Source of the DNA: Cladorrhinum sp. PSN259
Lineage: Eukaryota; Ascomycota; Sordariomycetes; Sordariales; Podosporaceae
Length of the DNA stretch: 64,000 nucleotides
Reading direction: 5' to 3'
NCBI GenBank assembly: GCA_033725935.1
Contig: MU867136.1
Span: 1 to 64,000, forward strand
The notes under the pieces are model-generated. The model made no database searches. It saw only the letters and a list, made by a program, of their open reading frames with translations, and was not told the origin of the DNA. This document shows, one piece after another, positions 1 to 10,619 of this stretch. The first letter of the stretch is position 1. Every line of letters begins with the position of its first letter. Made by a program: the position numbers and the translations under genes.

Positions 1-151
1 TCTCTCGCCCTGCGTTTGGCTTGCATAGCCTTCGGGCATTCCTTGGCCCAGGCCGTATGCCCACCTCCACACGCCGGGCACTTGCAGTGGGCCTGATTGC
101 TGTGGGTAGGGCACTGGGCTTCCCCGGCTTTGAGAGTATATATATAACGTG
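1..151 (-). mobile_element. LINE-type retrotransposon zinc-knuckle remnant (edge of window)
   Basis: Read on the minus strand, an open frame of about 50 codons runs from a stop near 151 to the window edge. It contains the cysteine/histidine series CPACGGGHTAWAKECP followed by a basic stretch (KAMQAKRRAR). A C-x2-C-G-G-x-H-x-A-W-x3-C-P knuckle followed by arginine/lysine is typical of the gag-like ORF1 of fungal non-LTR (Tad-like) elements; that is family knowledge. The frame breaks at a short TA microsatellite near 136-146. No start codon or upstream ORF1 sequence is visible, so this looks like a truncated copy whose remainder lies off the window. A domesticated CCHC gene is the alternative. 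Confidence 0.6.
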
Positions 152-230
152 CTTAGGATTCTGGTATATGAAGAAAATAAACAGCAAATGCGATCTTTCT
201 AACCGATTTAGAACCTCCCGTTCCCTCTTC

Positions 231-959
231 CTACAAAGCCTGATCCCTTTTTGTACCTTGGATATCATCCCTAACAATTCCAAACATCCTGATATCAAAG
301 CTACCGCCCAGCGACTCTTTGTAACCCGCCTTTCTCCTCGTACCCTCGTACACGAAACCAGCTTTGGTCAAAACCTTGACGCTCGCCTCGTTATCATTCA
401 ACACCTGCGCCTCGACCCTCTGCAGCTCCCCAAACGTCTCAAACGCCCAGTGGGTAAACTCTTTAACAGCGGCGCTCATTATGCCTTTTCCCCAGTACTC
501 GAAGCGGACCCAGTAGCCAATCTCAAAAGTTCGAGACTCGATATCGGACATTGGTTTGAATCCTATCGAGCCGATGAATTCATTTTTGCTGGAGTCTGGA
601 GAAACGATTGCGTAGTTGATTAGGGTTCCGCCAGTTTTGGTGGGATCACCGACAGAAGAAAAAGAAGAAGGAATGGTGGTTGAGAGGCAGAGCTGGATCC
701 AGGCTTCGGTTCCTTCCAGTGTTGCTGGGTTTGGAAAAATGTTGCGCATGTATTTGGCTATTAGGGGTGAGTTTGAGTTTATGGCGGCTGTGCAGGTTGT
801 GGCGTCGGAGGCGTGGTAAGGGCGTATGTGGAAGAGGGGGGTTTTGATTATCGGAGAGGGGATTGGGATGTCGCTGGGGGTGCCGGTGATAGAGATTGTA
901 GTGGTGGTGGATGTGGACGTGGTGATGATGGTTTCTGATGGGGCGGGTTGGGAGGCCAT
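231..959 (-). CDS. GNAT-family N-acetyltransferase (RimJ/RimL type)
   Basis: Intronless, 242 aa. After a Ser/Thr-rich leader of about 40 residues, a GNAT fold of the Acetyltransf_3/RimJ-RimL type is visible. The acetyl-CoA pyrophosphate-binding segment is IGYWVRFEYWGKGIMSAAV (Q/R-x-x-G-x-G variant WGKGIM), followed by the family's VEAQVLNDNEASVKVLTKAGF block and the terminal EGTRR. Such proteins transfer acetyl groups from acetyl-CoA to protein N-termini or small amines; the substrate here cannot be told. No targeting signal is evident, so it is probably cytosolic. The start is the first ATG of the frame. It is divergently transcribed from ERV46 and lies only about 80 bp from the retroelement remnant. 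Confidence 0.85.
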   Translation of the reverse strand: MASQPAPSETIITTSTSTTTTISITGTPSDIPIPSPIIKTPLFHIRPYHASDATTCTAAINSNSPLIAKYMRNIFPNPATLEGTEAWIQLCLSTTIPSSFSSVGDPTKTGGTLINYAIVSPDSSKNEFIGSIGFKPMSDIESRTFEIGYWVRFEYWGKGIMSAAVKEFTHWAFETFGELQRVEAQVLNDNEASVKVLTKAGFVYEGTRRKAGYKESLGGSFDIRMFGIVRDDIQGTKRDQAL

Positions 960-2011
960 TTTGGATTGGTGATATATGAAAATTGTTGTATTTGAGAGGA
1001 GAGCTCTTTTTAGTTTGAGGAATGCTTTGCAGTTGAAGGAAGAAAGAGATTATTGAAAGTTATGGTTAAAGATCGTGGAGGGGTTTTTATGTTGAACGCT
1101 TCAGATGACTGTTTACCGAATGAGTCAAGAAATCCCAAAGCATCTTTTAGATATTGCAACGTATAGGTGAGGCGCAGTGGAGATGGCACGCATCATGTTT
1201 ACGGCAGTTCCATTCTCTGTCGACTTAAAGGCGTCCATAACCCCTTTCAGGAAGGTCGTTGGTTGCAGGTGGTTTATGAGCTAGTTACTCGGGACCCGAG
1301 ATACGGGGTTATGAGCAGTCACTTCATAGAGCGTACAGGCTATGGATTACGTACTCCCTCTAAAGGATGGAGCGACATGTGTAGCTGGGAATAAACTGTT
1401 GTACCGGATTACAACTGTCTACCCGCTAGATATTGCCAAGTCTACGATACACTAGTTCTCAACTTCTCTCCCGCGAATGATACCCACACCAAGTGTAATA
1501 CCGTTCTTTACGTGCTTACACAGCCTGATCTCACATGTCCACGTTGCTGCAGCGGTACAAGCGGGTGGTCCCTGAAAAATGCCCCGCTGGGAACGGCCAG
1601 TGCGTTTTACCATTGATCTGGTGGACCAATCGCAGCGGGGATGCTCCGGGAGCTGGATGTGTGAACGCGCCGCAGGCCGATTCGTAAGGTGGCCTTAACT
1701 TTTTGAGCTGTTCCATGTTCAGACAGACAGCATTTGCTTGTTTGTTTGATGCATTGATCGTGGGCCAGCCTCAAGGCGCTCGATTCTTGCCGCAAAGAGT
1801 TTTTTCCATTTCCCTTCTGATGTTCAAATTGACTTCATTCCTTGGCTCCTTTTCGATTTGACGAATTCCCAATTGCCAACAATCAAAATCCCGTGCGTAC
1901 CGGGTAGACACCTACCTATCATTAACAAAGACAAGAGCCCCGCGGTGTGGAACCGTTTGACATAGCTCTTCGTGCTTGGAGTAGCGCTGCCGTTGCGCGC
2001 GAAGAGCCAAG
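960..2011. other. Divergent intergenic region, GNAT / ERV46
   Basis: No convincing coding exon. It should hold both promoters and 5' leaders. One TGAGTCA (AP-1/Gcn4-type) heptamer lies at 1121-1127; a single copy may be chance. Confidence 0.6.
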
Positions 2012-3446
2012 ATGCCTGCGAAATCGAGGTTCACGAAGCTCGATGCCTTCACAAAGACGGTCGAGGATGCGAGGATCAGGACGACTTCCGGCGGCATCGT
2101 GACCATTGTGTCCCTGATTGTCGTCTTCTTTCTTTCCTGGGGAGAATGGGCCGATTACCGCAAGGTAGTCATCCACCCCGAGTTGGTGGTTGACAAGGGG
2201 AGAGGTGCGCCTTGAAATATTCCAATGGATTTGGATCTTGGATGTTATGTAGGCTGACAACTGAGGCACACACAGGCGAGCGCATGGAGATTCATCTCAA
2301 CGTCTCCTTCCCCCGAATCCCTTGCGAGCTGCTGACACTCGACGTGATGGATGTCTCGGGCGAACAGCAACATGGCGTCCAGCATGGTGTTACCAAGACG
2401 AGACTTCGGCCGCTCAGCGAAGGTGGAGGTGACATTGACTCCAAGGCACTGGACCTGCATTCGCGGGATGAGGCAGCTTTCCACATGGATCCAAACTACT
2501 GCGGCCCCTGCTATGGTGCCAACCCTCCGACCACTGCGCAGAAGCCCGGGTGCTGCCAAACTTGTGATGAGGTCAAGGATGCATACGCACAGGCGGCATG
2601 GGCCTTTGGTAGGGGAGAAGGCATTGAGCAGTGCGAGCGCGAACACTACGCCGAGAAGCTGGACGAGCAGCGCAACGAAGGATGCCGCATTGAGGGTGGC
2701 GTGCGTGTGAACAAGGTTATTGGTAATTTCCACATCGCTCCCGGGAAGAGTTTCAGCAACGGAAACATGCACGTCCACGACCTCAAGAACTACTGGGACA
2801 GCCCTGTTAAGCACACCTTCAGCCATACTGTCCACCACCTCCGCTTCGGCCCTCAGCTGCCTGACCATATTGCCAAGAAGTACGGCAAGAAGCAGATGCC
2901 CTGGACGAACCATCATCTGAATCCCTTGGATGGTACCCATCAGGATACTGATGACACCAACTACAACTTCATGTACTTCATCAAGATCGTACCGACCTCT
3001 TATCTTCCTATTGGCTGGGAGAAGTCCTTCCAGGGTTTCCAGGATCAGCACCACCAAGAGCTTGGTTCATTCGGTGCTTCGGCCGATGGTAGCGTTGAGA
3101 CTCACCAATACTCGGTTACCAGCCATAAGCGGAGTCTTGCTGGTGGTGATGATCGCGCAGAGGGCCACCAGGAGCGTCTGCACTCTAAGGGTGGTATTCC
3201 CGGTGTCTTCTTCTCTTATGTAAGTTCTGTCATTGGTTGATTTTCGTAAACTCTTACTAACACGTGAACTAGGACATCTCACCCATGAAGGTCATCAACA
3301 AAGAGGAGAGAGCAAAGTCATTCTTGGGCTTTGTTGCTGGGTTGTGCGCCGTCGTTGGCGGTACCTTGACTGTGGCTGCTGCCGTGGACCGTGCCTTGTT
3401 CGAGGGTACCGTTAGGTTGAAGAAGATGAGAACCAAGGATCTTTAG
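2012..3446 (+). CDS. ERV46: ER-Golgi vesicle cargo receptor Erv46 (ERGIC3 family)
   Basis: Three exons: 2012-2204, 2276-3219, 3273-3446; 436 aa, the usual length for the family. Erv46 pairs with Erv41 and cycles in COPII/COPI vesicles between ER and Golgi, retrieving escaped ER proteins. Residues 1-90 form the ERGIC_N region with a membrane segment at about 21-43 (GGIVTIVSLIVVFFLSW). The lumenal COPII-coated-ERV domain carries the cysteine cluster CGPCYGANPP...GCCQTCDEV characteristic of Erv46. A second membrane segment (FLGFVAGLCAVVGGTLTVAA) lies near the C-terminus, followed by a short basic cytosolic tail. Both introns have clear GT/AG ends and restore one frame. The ATG at 2012 has A at -3 and gives the standard N-terminus (MPAKSRFTKLDAFTKT). 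Confidence 0.96.
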
Positions 3447-4038
3447 ATAAAAGAGAGGCGGTTTTTTTCCCTTCTTGGTTGTAGATATACGAGGGATATG
3501 TCTAAGTGGTATTTTTCGTTGACTGGATCGTTTGGAAGAGGCCAAATTGTGTACTTGCCTTGCAGTATATTATAAGTTTTTTACCTTAGAAGCATTGGAC
3601 CGGGCGTTAACGGTTTTGTAGGAAAATCAACCTTTTTTTTCTGATTCATCTACTTATTTATTTAGGCCCAATCTTTTGTTCCGCTGCTCCTCCTTGGTTT
3701 CATCTGAACTCGGGCTTCCCATTTCTCAATTCCAGTGGTGGCTTGCTCTAAGGAAACTCTATTCTCTTGCCGGCACACAATTCGTTTCCGTTTGTGTGTC
3801 TGAACAACTTAAAACAATCGAGTCCGAACTCTAGCATTGAGAAGACCAAAACCACGAAGTATTAAAATACATAGCATCCAGGATATTCAGTAGTATGCAT
3901 GCACTTTTCTGTTGCTGATCGGGAATTTAACCTTACAACATCTCACAAGGTTTCCCTCGGAGTCCCGCATCACGAACAACAACCACCACAGCAGCAAACC
4001 CTAACCTACTGATCAACAACAAAGACGACACTTTTGAA
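3447..4038. other. Intergenic region, ERV46 3' / unknown gene 5'
   Basis: AT-rich 3' flank of ERV46, then the leader of the next gene. No coding exon or RNA gene recognised. Confidence 0.6.
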
Positions 4039-5019
4039 ATGCCTTCAAAAATGAGAAGCATCTTCGGCCCTCTTTTATCAAAGAGAGAAAAGGTGAGGAC
4101 CGCAGACGCAGCTACTCAAGCGAATGCAGGGAGCAGCTCTTCTTCATCCTCATTCTCACCCTCCTCACCCTCACCTCACACTCCGGCGGACCACCCCACC
4201 GCAGCCGCCATCACCACCACCACCGCCGCCCCTGCCGATGCTGCTCCTCACACCGACACACCGATACCAACAGACGATACCAGTGACTGGCATCACGAAA
4301 TCGTCGAAGTAGAGTTATCGCCATCCCTCTCGGAATCTGCTATCCTCTACGAGCCCCCTAAACCGCCCTCACCCGAACCTTCACCCGAACCCGCACCCAA
4401 ACGGAAACCTTTCTATTACAAACACCACGACGGGCAGAGCAACAATCCCATTTTGCTCCGCGAACCCGAGGACTTCCACCCCTGGCACGCATCGGCGCTG
4501 TTACAGGCCACCTTAATCGGCATCAAACTCTACGGCGAGTTCGTGTTCAAGCCCCCGCGCCAGACTACTCTCTTCCAGTACTACCCCTGGCTTCTAACAG
4601 ACTACTTCACAACCGAGCCCGAACGGGCCAGAGTCAGAACGGTACATAATCCGGGCATGATCAACCAGTGGACGGAGTGGATTCCAAACCGCACCCTCGA
4701 GAAGAAAGCAGAGGAGGAGGCTTTGACGACGGCACAGAGGAGGAGGTGGGAGGCACACAAGAAATATCGGGCTCAGAGGATGGAGACCTACACGAGGGGA
4801 CTGTGGCAGATGAACGAGTGGAAGTCGTGGGTTCGGAGGACGGTCGCTTCGGATATTCTGGGCGTGTTGGGGAATCTAGAAGAGGATTTGGACGTGAGGG
4901 GTTTGATTAGGGAGATTGGGAGGGTTTGTCATCTGATGCGTGCCGAGGAGCAGAGGATGAGGGAGGAAGAGGGTAAGAAAATGATTGATGAGGGGGAGAT
5001 GATGGATATTGATGAGTGA
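4039..5019 (+). CDS. Conserved-looking protein of unknown function
   Basis: Intronless, 326 aa. I do not recognise the family. The first 125 residues are low complexity (poly-Ser, Pro/Thr/Ala, then an acidic SPEPSPEPAPK stretch) and look disordered. From about residue 130 the composition turns globular and aromatic-rich, for example NPILLREPEDFHPWHASALL and TTLFQYYPWLLTDYF. A charged helical part follows, and the protein ends in an acidic MIDEGEMMDIDE tail. The two-part layout, with the aromatic block followed by a Trp-rich segment (GLWQMNEWKSWVRR), suggests a real protein with a conserved core and not a chance ORF. No signal peptide or membrane segment is seen. Confidence 0.7.
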   Translation: MPSKMRSIFGPLLSKREKVRTADAATQANAGSSSSSSSFSPSSPSPHTPADHPTAAAITTTTAAPADAAPHTDTPIPTDDTSDWHHEIVEVELSPSLSESAILYEPPKPPSPEPSPEPAPKRKPFYYKHHDGQSNNPILLREPEDFHPWHASALLQATLIGIKLYGEFVFKPPRQTTLFQYYPWLLTDYFTTEPERARVRTVHNPGMINQWTEWIPNRTLEKKAEEEALTTAQRRRWEAHKKYRAQRMETYTRGLWQMNEWKSWVRRTVASDILGVLGNLEEDLDVRGLIREIGRVCHLMRAEEQRMREEEGKKMIDEGEMMDIDE

Positions 5020-5256
5020 GTGAGTGAGCAAGGAGGATTATTTTTTTTGGAGGTTTTGTTGATATACGACTTTGATCTGGGGGTTCATAGATGGATGAAT
5101 ATTCTGGGATTTATTTAAAAAAGGCAAAAGGAAGGAAACATTACAAGGCGTTTTAGGGCATCGCTTTATTTTACCATTTTCAAGGAATTAACAACTCTAT
5201 GAGGATGGAGCTTCGGAAATCAGGATATAGAGCAGTTGCATTTAGATTTTTGTTCT

Positions 5257-5317
<61 letters not shown>

Positions 5318-8213
5318 TGTCTATTTTGCGTTTACTAGAAAGATATGTCTCAAATCTAGAACTTTGAGACTCGAAACGTCCGGGCTGTATGGAAAAAAGA
5401 ATCGAATCTAGATTCTGGATGCGTGGTAGCCATGAATAAAAGATTAAAATAAAATTTAACTCGCCCCTATGGACATACATAATTTAATTTTACGAAACCT
5501 ATTTTGCAGTGCCACTGAGTACCACCGCCTCCGTGCTTCCACTCTTGCATTAGTCTCCGGTATGTTTTTTGTGTTTCCTGTTCTAGACCGGTCGGTCAGT
5601 CAGTTTCACCGCGCTGAGTGCAGTGCCGATGTAACCGGTTCATGTAATGTAGTACATCGTACTGAAGAGAAGAAAGCGGATACAACTATGGTTCAGGGTT
5701 TCTCGGTGATCTATGTGGGTTGGTGTAACGTTTTTCTGTGTCTTTGCAACGAAATGACAAACATATGAATGTCTCGGGAAGAGGAGAGAGAGAATTGCTG
5801 CCCATCATTTTGAAGACACTAAAATAAGCTCCAGATAATAAAAAATCCACATGGCACACGACGGGAGGGGGGGTCTGGTTGATGCAATTATAGTTGAAAT
5901 TGTGGAAGGATATTTTCTGGAAGCTTTTTGGGAAAAGGGTTCCGCTTTGTAGGCTAGCCATATTTACCCAGTAGGCAAGCTTGATATCCATGTGGTGTTG
6001 AGGAGAGTTGAGCCTGTCGAGATAGATCTCTTCTGCTCCCCTGCAAGACCAATCGAATGTCTGAGATTCGTGGCAGCAATTGGCCGAATTTGGGGCCGCC
6101 ACCAAATGACGGACATGCACACCATGCAGCAGCAACATGCAGGTTCGCACGGGCCACAGGCCGCATGAAATCGTGGAGAATAAATGAAAGAAAAAAGAGA
6201 GAACCCATGTCTTGGCACATGGCGTTTTTTTGTTTTGGTCTCTTGCCAAAAGTCCCCATCCCATCTTTTTGATTTTATTCTGCGGCGTTTGTTGTACATA
6301 CAAGGAAAAGGCCCGGTATGAAATCATCGTTATTCGAAAATGGCGCTTGGCTGCAGACCAGCTGAGGTTTGGGGAATCGAGAAAAGTTGGAAGCTGGCCA
6401 ACCTGGAAATCGCAGGCGAAAGCCTGTGCTGTTATTGGTCAGACTCGCTGTCTCAGTCCTTATTAGGTAATTTTTCCCTCGCGATGCATCTGGCCAGCCA
6501 GGAAACAGAATCAATGTTTCCTCATCCTCGTGATCCTTCAACAAAACGGCGCAGCAAAGGGATATCAGGCTTTTTTGAGAGGCGAATATGGTGAATCTAT
6601 TATTGCTCGCCGAGTGATGTCTTTAATGACGTTCTCCGGTATCGAAAAATGGCTCGACGCTAGAAAGAACGAAAAGGTCCACAGAAGCAATCCGGTAGAC
6701 GACAGACAATTTCGGGAGCCATGGGGCAACCTTGTGCAAAAGCTTGTTGTTTTTGGGATCGACAGCCATCAGAAGTTGAAGAAGCAGCAGAAAAGTGATG
6801 AGGTGAGGGGCGTATTGTAATTTCGTGCTTTGCCGTTATTTCGCATCTCAAGGGTCCAAATCTTGCGGCACCGACCGTCGCAGCCAAACGGACCCAATCC
6901 CGGCGTCTTTTGGTTGAACTGGGTCCGCTCATGCTATGAAGTTCAATCACTGCGAAATGTCAATATTCAACAAACGAGATGTGCGGTCTCGCGATATTAT
7001 TGGGAGCACCGGCCCGAGCTTGCATCATCTACCGTGCTGGAATTTGTACTATTAAAGTTGTCAAGATCGAGGGAGGCAAAGCTTGCGACCATCACGGACC
7101 ATCAGATGCAAATGTATGCATGTGTGAGAAAAAAAAGTTGGGACGAGAATTTGGAACTTCATCCACGGATTCGGTTCTTCTGGAAAAGGGGAATGCGCAT
7201 CATGGTGCCGGTTTGCTGCACCCCATATTTTACGGCCAGGTTTCCGCTGGCATCACACGGTAGCACCGTTACGCTGTCGCCGTCTGAGCTCAGGGACACC
7301 CGCGTCTGGTCTAGCCTGAACAGGCTTAGAGTGGCCCTTTTTTGGAACACCATTGGTGGACTAAACCAACCTGGGTATGGGGCCCAGACGCAAATTCATG
7401 TGGGTTCACCAGTTGACTTTCCACTGATCCACTTCCCCGTTCGTGGGTCCTGTTCCCCCTGTGAGATGTGTGTCTCTCCCCCTTCCTCGGCCTGAGAGAA
7501 CCAAGTGACGCCTTTGGCCAATTTCTGTGAACCTCCTCCAACCTGACTACACAATACCATCCGATCCCCTTCCCCTGGCTCCTCTCACATACCATCCGAC
7601 TGCCCGACATTGGTAAACAGCCAACCCGAAATAATCTACGAGATCGAAAAAGCGCACATGTCGACTAAACATTGACTAAAGAACAAGAAATCCCGTGTTT
7701 GTCACGTTCACGGGGTTTTAGTTCGTGCAGCAGCCATCGACGGTGGTGTCTTGGCCGATTTTCTCGTCGACCGCATCACTCCCAAGATCCGCAATCCCGC
7801 AATTCGCAATTGCTATTCTCCCAGCGACATAACCGGCGTTGACGTTGAAACCTTCCCCCTTCTCGGGAGATTCAACAAGTGTTTCGAAGAGGGATCGATT
7901 CAGCCATCCTACCCTTAGCATTTTGGGCCGATCCGCATGATTCGAGTTGCACGCCCGCTTTTGTTTGGCCGGTTGGGTGGCCAGAGTTGACCTCATACTT
8001 TATGCGCCTCGAACGAAATACATCCATCTCTTGTCGATTCCATCGCCTCTGACGTCCTTTCTCGACCGCTGACAATAAAGTTCTCGTGTTGCTCTCGACC
8101 TGCCCCGCTGCGCCGCCATAAAACCCACCGGCTCACAGGCGGACTTATTCTTTTAACGACGACCACACATGAGGAATTGTTCTCCCAACCTCAACAAACT
8201 TGAAGAAATCACC
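5020..8213. other. Long gene-free region upstream of the Sel1-repeat gene
   Basis: 3.2 kb without a convincing gene. Open frames of up to about 220 codons exist on both strands (for example 6830-7495 plus, 5686-6327 minus), but they overlap each other, are Cys/Trp/His-rich in a random way, and show no domain. It probably contains the 3' end of the upstream gene and a long regulatory region or leader for the Sel1-repeat gene, with the (CT)28 tract at 5258-5313. Confidence 0.55.
5258..5313. repeat. (CT)28 microsatellite
   Basis: 56 bp of uninterrupted CT dinucleotide, about 240 bp downstream of the unknown gene ending at 5019. Confidence 0.97.
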
Positions 8214-10619
8214 ATGTCGTCGACTCCGAATCGCCCAGAGTTCCTGGACCTGAGGTCCAAATCCCAGGCATCCGTGTCTCGCCCTCTGCGATCGCCGCGC
8301 CTTCATATCGCTGGGGAAATTCCCCCAGAACTCTCGCCCCTCGATGCCTTCGCTATGCAGAGCAGGATGCTCGCAAAGCAGCTACAGGAGAGTGCAAAAA
8401 CAGGGCGTCGTATGAGCCGTCTCCCCCCATTAACCACCGATAGCCCCTTGATTGTGCAGGCGAGGTCAGATTACTTCCGGTCCTTGTCGCACGACTCGGC
8501 CTCGGAGGATGATTTTCACCAGCACAGTGCTAGCTCCGCTCCGGCCTCCGGCTTCAAGCCCGAAGTGGAAGACGACGTCACCAATCGACCAGTCTCTGTA
8601 CATCCCCGCATGAGCCGTATCCCACCTACGCCAGACGAGTCTATTCCCGTGCCCACCATTCCAAATATGGATACCTTGAGAAGAGATCAGGGAGACAATA
8701 GAAGTTTGAAGGATCTGAAAGATCTGAGGGACGAAATCAATAACGGTGAAGGTGAAGGTTTCTTTGGGGTTGGCGCGCGAAGGGAACAATCTCCAGGACC
8801 GATGGAGAGCAACGCCGCTCCCGAAAAGCTATCAAGGACAACTACCCATGACAGCCAAGCTCCGGCTGAGAAGTTGTCAAGGACGACTACCCATGACAGC
8901 TACGTTCTTGTCGAAAAGCTGTCAAGGTCAACTACACATGATAGTATACCGTTCAACTCGCCCGGGCCAGCCCGTTCAATCCGTTCCATGGCCAGCTCTC
9001 CCGAGCGAGTTATCAAGCAGAACTCGTTTGATTCTGCAGGTCTTATCCCCCCTCGGCCACTCTTTACTAAGCGGTCTTCCAGTCTGATGTCCGCACAGCT
9101 TGATACCACTGATGAGGAAGGGGTGAGCACGCTGGGAACATCGTTCCATTCCCAAGGTTCTCGCAAGCTTTCCACTAGCAGCAGCATCATGTCTCCGGGC
9201 TTTGTCCCATATCAGCGATCTCCTTCGGTTGCATCTGATATTTCTGGGCTGCCTCGCCCATCTTTCAACTTTTCCAGGCCTCTCAGCAGATCTGGTACCC
9301 CCACCTTTGATTCGCCGGCGCGGCAAGCTTCTTCCGACAGTCATGCCTCCTTTCTTTTTGCCGATGATTCCGCAACTACACCGATTAGCATGAGCGGTGA
9401 TGGGTTTGGTGAAGATGGTTCCTCCAACGCCAAGACGACCTACAATTTGCCTCGCGGCAAGGCCCTTCAACGAGACTCAGTCATCATTCCAAACCCCAAG
9501 GCGCTTCCAACACGGTTCTCTTGGGAGGAACCCATTGACTCCCAGCCACCAACATCTTATAATACTAACTTCCAAGCCTACCAGCCTCCGCCATCGCCTC
9601 CGACCAGACCACCCAGCTCTGCGGAAAGTGGCTCCCGGCTATCACAAGAACCAAGTAAGCTAAGCACTGAAGTACTCCGGACAGTCCAGGAGTCTTCTGA
9701 TCAACCTAGACTGTCAGGAGAGAGCGCTCGGGTTTCAGGCGAAGTACTAAGCGGCCGTCCCCCTCTTCCCTCACACGACTCCGACGCACGAAAAACATCG
9801 GTATCTGGCACTACGAGCGACTCTGCCAGCACAATCAAAGAGGCTCGTTCTCAGAATGGCAGCCTTCCTACCATGACAGAGCTGTCGGCAGAAGATCATG
9901 TAACCAAGGCAATTGAGCTCCATGAGAACGGTTCGTTACAAGAATCCACATATCACCTTCGGCACGCCGCAAAGCAAAACCATCCTACTGGAATGCTTCT
10001 TTATGCTCTCGCGTGTCGTCACGGCTGGGGAATGCGTGCAAATCCGGAAGAGGGTGTCGACTGGCTTCGCAAAGCCGTTGAATTTGCTAGTTTGGAGGTA
10101 AAAGACGATGAGGCGCATATCAAGGAGGGCCAACGGGTCGATGTCACCGAACGCAAGACCCACAAGGCTCAGTTTGCTCTTGGTGTCTATGAGCTGGGCG
10201 TAAGCCACATGAATGGATGGGGAATCGATCAAGATAAAGCCTTGGCCTTGAAATGCTTTGAAATTGCTGCTGGTAGGTTAGGTTCCTGTGGGTGTCAAAT
10301 ATAAATTTCACTAACAAATGTTTAGCTTGGGGTGATGTCGATGCACTTGCTGAGGCCGGCTTCTGCTATGCCCAGGGTATCGGATGCAAGAAGGATCTCA
10401 AGAAGAGCGCCAAATTTTATCGAGAAGCTGAGGCCAAGGGAATGAGCATGGTAGGAAATAGCTGGTATGTCTTCTTCGCCCCTGAGTTTTCCGTAGATTG
10501 ATCTAACTTTGCTCAGGATACACAAATCCAAGTATCAAGAGGAATCGAAGGACTCTGAAAAGGGCAGGACAAAATCAAAATCCAGAAAAAGCATTTTCAG
10601 CCGGAAAACCTATTCATAA
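8214..10619 (+). CDS. Sel1-repeat protein, DSF2 / Nif1-like
   Basis: Three exons: 8214-10272, 10326-10464, 10517-10619; 766 aa. The N-terminal 550 residues are Ser/Pro-rich and disordered, with short basic motifs. Three tandem 15-residue units (EKLSRTTTHDS plus spacer) are encoded at 8823-8945. From about residue 560 come Sel1/TPR-like repeats (ALACRHGWGMRANPEEGVDWL; GVSHMNGWGIDQDKALALKCF; GFCYAQGIGCKKDLKKSAKFY). A basic tail (KSKSRKSIFSRKTYS) ends the protein. This architecture matches fungal Dsf2 and fission-yeast Nif1, which act around septation or mitotic entry; the function here is inferred. Chitin-synthase activators (Chs4/Skt5) also carry Sel1 repeats but more of them and often a CaaX end, which is absent. 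An in-frame ATG at 8169 exists; 8214 is preferred because it has A at -3. Confidence 0.85.
8823..8945 (+). repeat. Three in-frame 45-bp coding repeats (EKLSRTTTHDS)
   Basis: Units begin at 8823, 8868 and 8913. Each encodes EKLSR[T/S]TTHDS; the first two are followed by a variable four-residue spacer. Wobble positions differ between units. Confidence 0.9.

Noticed and set aside
5199..5411. Open frame through the CT tract
   Set aside because: Created by the dinucleotide repeat (Leu-Ser repeat); not a protein gene.
5686..6327. 213-codon minus-strand frame
   Set aside because: No domain, conflicting frames on both strands, no plausible splice partners.
6830..7495. 221-codon open frame in the region upstream of the Sel1 gene
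   Set aside because: Random-looking composition rich in Cys, Trp and Arg; no domain; overlaps other chance frames.
8169..8213. Upstream in-frame ATG of the Sel1-repeat gene
   Set aside because: Its context lacks a purine at -3, while the ATG at 8214 has A at -3; kept only as an alternative start.
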